10,167 nt of DNA from an uncultured Rhodospirillaceae bacterium. Lineage in GTDB: Bacteria; Pseudomonadota; Alphaproteobacteria; Rhodospirillales; Casp-alpha2. Positions 7,462 to 10,167 of the stretch are shown here, piece by piece (position 1 is the first letter of the stretch; every line of letters begins with the position of its first letter). The notes beneath the pieces were generated by a model that saw only the letters and a program-made list of their open reading frames with translations, ran no database searches and was not told the origin of the DNA. The position numbers and the translations under genes were made by a program. The stretch covers positions 1 through 10,167 of the forward strand of contig CAJWVP010000077.1 of the NCBI GenBank assembly GCA_913048145.1, in the 5' to 3' direction.

Positions 7462-9557
7462 CCGGCGTCGTGGAACTATCCCCCTTCCTGCCCATGGCGT
7501 TCATCATTGTGTTTGCGTGGACGGGCTTGGTGCTAAGCGCGATCATCGTGCTGCGGTCCGGTCCGGGCGCCTTGTGGCGGATTTTGGCGACCTTGGCTAT
7601 CACAGTCATGCTACTCAATCCCAAGATCATAGATGAGGAACGCGAGCCCCAGTCGGACGTCGTTGCCGTGATTGTCGATCGAACCGCCAGCCAGGAGGTT
7701 GGGAATCGATCGGCGCAAACGGATAGGGCCGTTAGCCACATCCGCCGCCGGCTCGAGAAGTTGGATGATGTGGAGTTTCGCAAGGTCGATATCACCGACG
7801 CCTTAGCCGGCCTCGAAGAAGGCGATAGCGAAGGTAGCCTGGTGCTGAATGCGCTTCGTCTGACGCTGGGCAGTATCCCGAAAAAGCGGGTTGCCGGGGC
7901 GATCGTGGTGTCGGACGGCCAGATCCACGACCCGGATTTGATCGCCGGCTTGAAGGAAGCGGGTTCGCCCATTCACCTTCTGCTTACCGGCCAACCTGAT
8001 GAGATCGACCGACGGCTCGTCATCGAAAAGGCGCCCGCGTACGGGCTGGTCGGCAAGGACGCAACGATCACCTACCGTGTGGAGGATAAGGTTGGGCCCA
8101 CTGGCGGTGGCCTGGACCAATTGGCCCGGGTGGCCTTGCGGGACGGTGATAAGGTTCTGGCGACGGCGCAGATTGCGGTCGGACGGACCGATGCCTTCAC
8201 CGTCCCGGTAACGCATGCCGGGCCGACGATCCTGACCCTTGATGTGGCGCCGACGCCTGGTGAACTGTCGACGGTCAACAACCGCGCCCTGATCACCATC
8301 AACGGGGTGCGTGAACGCTTGCGGGTGCTGTTGGTCTCTGGCCAACCACACGCTGGCGAGCGGGTGTGGCGGAACCTTCTTAAATCCGATCCGGCCGTTG
8401 ACCTTGTGCATTTCACGATCCTGCGTCCGCCCGAGAAGGATGATTTTACGCCGCTCAACGAGATTGCGTTGATCGCGTTTCCAACCCGGGAACTGTTCGA
8501 AGTAAAGCTCAAGGAATTCGACATGGTGGTTTTTGATCGCTATGTGGTTCGCGACGTCCTGCCGCCGTCCTATCTGCGTAACATCATCAGCTACGTTCGC
8601 GAGGGTGGTGCTCTGCTGTTGGCGGTGGGACCCGAGTTCGCGAATGAACGTAGCCTGTTCAACACTCCCCTCGGCGAAGTCCTGCCGGCTGCGCCCACGG
8701 GCAACGTGGTGGAAACTGGGTTTCGCCCCAAGGTTACGGAGGTCGGCGACCGCCATCCAGTCACCGCTGCACTGCCGAAGGCGCGGGCGTCCCGGGCGAA
8801 CCGGGGAACGGGCGAATGGGGCCGCTGGTTCCGCCAGATCGAAACGGCATCCCGTACCGGCCACACGCTCATGCAGGGCCCCGGTAGTCGACCGCTTTTG
8901 GTTCTGGACCGTACGGGCGAGGGGCGCGTGGCGACCATGCTCAGCGATCACATCTGGCTCTGGGCGCGGGGTTTCGAGGGCGGCGGCCCGCATGCTGAAC
9001 TGATGCGCCGCCTGGCGCATTGGTTGATGAAGGAACCGGACCTGGAGGAAGAACGGCTCCGTGCCGAGGTTCGCGAGGGGAAGTTGCATATTGTTCGCCG
9101 AAGTCTGCGTGACGCGCCTGCCACGATCACCGTCACGACGCCGACGGGGGTGGTGGAAACGTATCCTGTGACCACGTCCAAGACGGGCGTTGCCGAATTA
9201 GTCGTACAGGCTTCCAAAACGGGACTATACCGGGTCAGCGATGGCGAGCGTGAGGCTCTTGCCGCGGCCGGCTCCCTGAACCCTATAGAATTCGCCGATC
9301 TTCGGGCGACGCCCGAATTTCTAGCCCCATTGGCCGACGCCACTGGTGGCGGCATCCAGTGGATCCGCGATGGCCTTCCTGATTTCCGTAAGGTGCGCCG
9401 TAACCGGGATCGATCCGGGAAAGGATGGCTGGGTTTAATCGATAATAAGGCATACGTTGTCACCGGCGTCAGCGAGTTTCCACTGGTGCCGCCGGCCTTG
9501 TTCATGATCTGCATCCTACTGTTGCTCATGTGTGCATGGTGGAAAGAAGGGCGCTGA
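7458..9557 (+). CDS. Large membrane protein with VWA-like and amidotransferase-like regions
   Basis: A 699-residue protein, the last gene of the operon. Its ATG overlaps the preceding TGA (ATGA, 7458-7461), with AGAGG 8 nt upstream, so the two membrane proteins are probably made together. Two N-terminal helices (about 11-32 and 37-54) are followed by a VWA-like region with IVDRTAS (72-78; D74, T76, S78 fit a metal site) and VVSDGQIHD near 151-159. A beta-rich segment comes next, then a class I amidotransferase-like fold at about 287-395 (RVLLVSGQP, FDMVVFDRYV, EGGALLLAVGPEF). A C-terminal helix (about 674-694) ends in WWKEGR. Topology favours a long periplasmic region between helices 2 and 3. 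The only two cysteines lie in the last helix, so the amidotransferase-like fold has no nucleophile. Similar proteins often carry only generic membrane-protein names. Confidence 0.9.
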   Translation: MTGVVELSPFLPMAFIIVFAWTGLVLSAIIVLRSGPGALWRILATLAITVMLLNPKIIDEEREPQSDVVAVIVDRTASQEVGNRSAQTDRAVSHIRRRLEKLDDVEFRKVDITDALAGLEEGDSEGSLVLNALRLTLGSIPKKRVAGAIVVSDGQIHDPDLIAGLKEAGSPIHLLLTGQPDEIDRRLVIEKAPAYGLVGKDATITYRVEDKVGPTGGGLDQLARVALRDGDKVLATAQIAVGRTDAFTVPVTHAGPTILTLDVAPTPGELSTVNNRALITINGVRERLRVLLVSGQPHAGERVWRNLLKSDPAVDLVHFTILRPPEKDDFTPLNEIALIAFPTRELFEVKLKEFDMVVFDRYVVRDVLPPSYLRNIISYVREGGALLLAVGPEFANERSLFNTPLGEVLPAAPTGNVVETGFRPKVTEVGDRHPVTAALPKARASRANRGTGEWGRWFRQIETASRTGHTLMQGPGSRPLLVLDRTGEGRVATMLSDHIWLWARGFEGGGPHAELMRRLAHWLMKEPDLEEERLRAEVREGKLHIVRRSLRDAPATITVTTPTGVVETYPVTTSKTGVAELVVQASKTGLYRVSDGEREALAAAGSLNPIEFADLRATPEFLAPLADATGGGIQWIRDGLPDFRKVRRNRDRSGKGWLGLIDNKAYVVTGVSEFPLVPPALFMICILLLLMCAWWKEGR

Positions 9558-9751
9558 TATAGACGACCCTACTGGATTTGTTGGTGGCTCCGCCGCACGG
9601 TCGCGATAACATTTAGAACAAGAAAGGGCCGCACCAATGATTTCCATCCCCCCTTTGACCAACTGGTTGCTACCAACATAGGATGACTGGACGGTGAGCA
9701 TGGCTTCCGCTTTAGTGTGGTTGGATGATCGACGTGTCTGGGGGGCATCTT

Positions 9752-9769
9752 GCTCGGCAAAACCTGCCC
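9752..9769. promoter_or_regulatory. Possible enhancer (activator) site upstream of flgG
   Basis: GCTCGGCAAAACCTGCCC lies about 87-104 bp upstream of the predicted transcription start, the distance expected for a sigma-54 activator. It is GC-rich at both ends around an AAAA core and recalls, from memory only, the ftr elements bound by FlbD in Caulobacter. The consensus was not checked, so this is a weak call. Confidence 0.3.
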
Positions 9770-9800
9770 AGTTAGCCGAAAAACCATCCATAATAATATG

Positions 9801-9813
9801 TAAGTTATTGAAA
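9801..9813 (-). promoter_or_regulatory. IHF-like binding site upstream of flgG
   Basis: On the minus strand this reads TTTCAATAACTTA, which fits the IHF core WATCAANNNNTTR at all but one defined position. AT-rich sequence lies on the 5' side of the core, as is usual for IHF sites. It sits between the possible enhancer site and the sigma-54-like promoter, where IHF bending would bring an activator to the polymerase. Confidence 0.45.
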
Positions 9814-9829
9814 ATATTATTATAAATAT

Positions 9830-9845
9830 TGGCATGTATGCTGCA
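9830..9845 (+). promoter_or_regulatory. Sigma-54-type -24/-12 promoter for flgG
   Basis: TGGCATGTATGCTGCA matches the consensus TGGCAC-N5-TTGCA with two differences. The essential GG (9831-9832) and GC (9843-9844) are correctly spaced. Transcription would start near 9856, giving a leader of about 69 nt. Rod, hook and ring genes of Caulobacter and relatives are known to use sigma-54 with FlbD and IHF, so the match in front of a rod gene is credible. Confidence 0.7.
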
Positions 9846-9924
9846 TTTCGTTTCTCGACCGGGCCATTGACGGCGAAAATGTCGCGGGGTTCGGGATTAG
9901 AACGGGAAAAGTGGAAACAAAACG

Positions 9925-10167
9925 ATGCAAGCGCTCAACATTTCTGCGACGGGCATGATGGCCCAGCAACGGCGCACCGAGGTGGTCGCCAACAACCTGG
10001 CGAACATGAACACCTTCGGCTACCAGAAACGCCGCGTGGAATTCAACGATCTCCTCTACAAGCACCAGCCTCGCCGGGCGACTCCCTCGTCGTCCCCGGG
10101 CACGACCGTACCGGGCGTAGTCAACTCTGGCATGGGAGTGAAGCTGGCCGCTGTTTACCGGGTCAAC
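9925..10167 (+). CDS. flgG: Flagellar distal rod protein FlgG (5' part)
   Basis: The first 81 codons of a flagellar rod protein are present; the gene continues past the window. FlgG forms the distal rod that crosses the periplasm to the hook. The N-terminus (MQALNISATGMMAQQ) and the rod-family signature VVANNLANMNTFGYQKRR (20-37) are clear. FNDLLY (39-44) and the later segment VNSGMGVKLAAVYR (66-79) resemble FlgG more than FlgF, although FlgF cannot be fully excluded from this fragment. As expected for rod and hook proteins exported by the flagellar type III apparatus, there is no Sec signal peptide. ATG 9925 has GGAA 8 nt upstream. It follows a sigma-54-like promoter and is probably the first gene of a flagellar operon continuing to the right. 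Confidence 0.92.
   Translation, partial: MQALNISATGMMAQQRRTEVVANNLANMNTFGYQKRRVEFNDLLYKHQPRRATPSSSPGTTVPGVVNSGMGVKLAAVYRVN

Larger units (their letters stand above)
9558..9829. other. Non-coding stretch between the MoxR operon and flgG
   Basis: No convincing gene was found in this stretch. The longer minus-strand frames across it (9516-9791 and 9569-9835) have no recognisable protein features, lie partly in very AT-rich sequence and cross the flgG regulatory elements. A 14-codon plus-strand frame from ATG 9637 is also unconvincing. There is no clear intrinsic terminator (GC stem plus T tract) after the operon stop. The right end is notably AT-rich (about 9788-9830) and belongs to the flgG regulatory region. 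Confidence 0.6.

Noticed and set aside
7803..9089. Minus-strand open frame of 428 codons opposite the 699-residue membrane protein
   Set aside because: The composition is rich in R, Q, H and P with no recognisable motif, as expected for a GC-rich antisense shadow. The plus frame has clear domains, membrane helices and operon spacing.
9558..9660. Possible transcription terminator after the MoxR operon
   Set aside because: Only weak stems were found (GTGGC/GCCGC, and AAAGGG/CCCTTT with a long loop), and none is followed by a T tract.
9569..9835. Minus-strand open frame of 88 codons in the flgG upstream region
   Set aside because: Its apparently hydrophobic start comes from translating the AT-rich regulatory tract. 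It has no clear ribosome site or family resemblance, and it overlaps the IHF-like and sigma-54-like elements.

Overview
The window looks like chromosomal DNA of a flagellated alphaproteobacterium, probably of the Rhodospirillales type. It is GC-rich, the genes are tightly packed with 4-bp overlaps, it encodes DUF6111 and DUF1285 proteins, and a flgG-type rod gene sits behind a sigma-54-like promoter. No RNA gene, insertion sequence, CRISPR array or other mobile element was seen. The organism call is inference from gene content, not a database result.

Left part (1-2711, minus strand): a four-gene leftward group. Transcription order is a DUF1285 protein, a CoA-type Nudix pyrophosphatase, a small two-helix DUF6111 membrane protein, and a CCA tRNA nucleotidyltransferase whose 3' end lies outside the window. 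The gaps are 39 bp, 24 bp and a 4-bp overlap, so one operon is likely.

Middle part (2753-9557, plus strand): a four-gene rightward operon that starts only 41 bp from the DUF1285 start. It encodes a MoxR-family AAA+ ATPase, a soluble DUF58 protein with a von Willebrand A (VWA) metal-site motif, a 908-residue membrane protein (BatA-like N-terminus, DUF4159 C-terminus), and a 699-residue membrane protein with VWA-like and glutamine-amidotransferase-like regions. MoxR and VWA proteins are thought to act together as chaperone-like or metal-insertion systems. From memory, a corresponding operon in Rhizobium leguminosarum (RL3499-RL3502) affects cell shape and envelope integrity. The likely arrangement is a cytoplasmic ATPase plus adaptor serving two large, mostly periplasmic membrane proteins. 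The biochemical target is unknown, and this is the most interesting system in the window.

Right part (9558-10167): a 367-bp non-coding stretch, then the first 81 codons of a FlgG-type distal rod protein. The non-coding stretch holds a good -24/-12 match to a sigma-54 promoter, an AT-rich tract with an IHF-like site just upstream, and a possible activator site about 95 bp upstream of the predicted transcription start. This layout resembles late flagellar promoters of Caulobacter.
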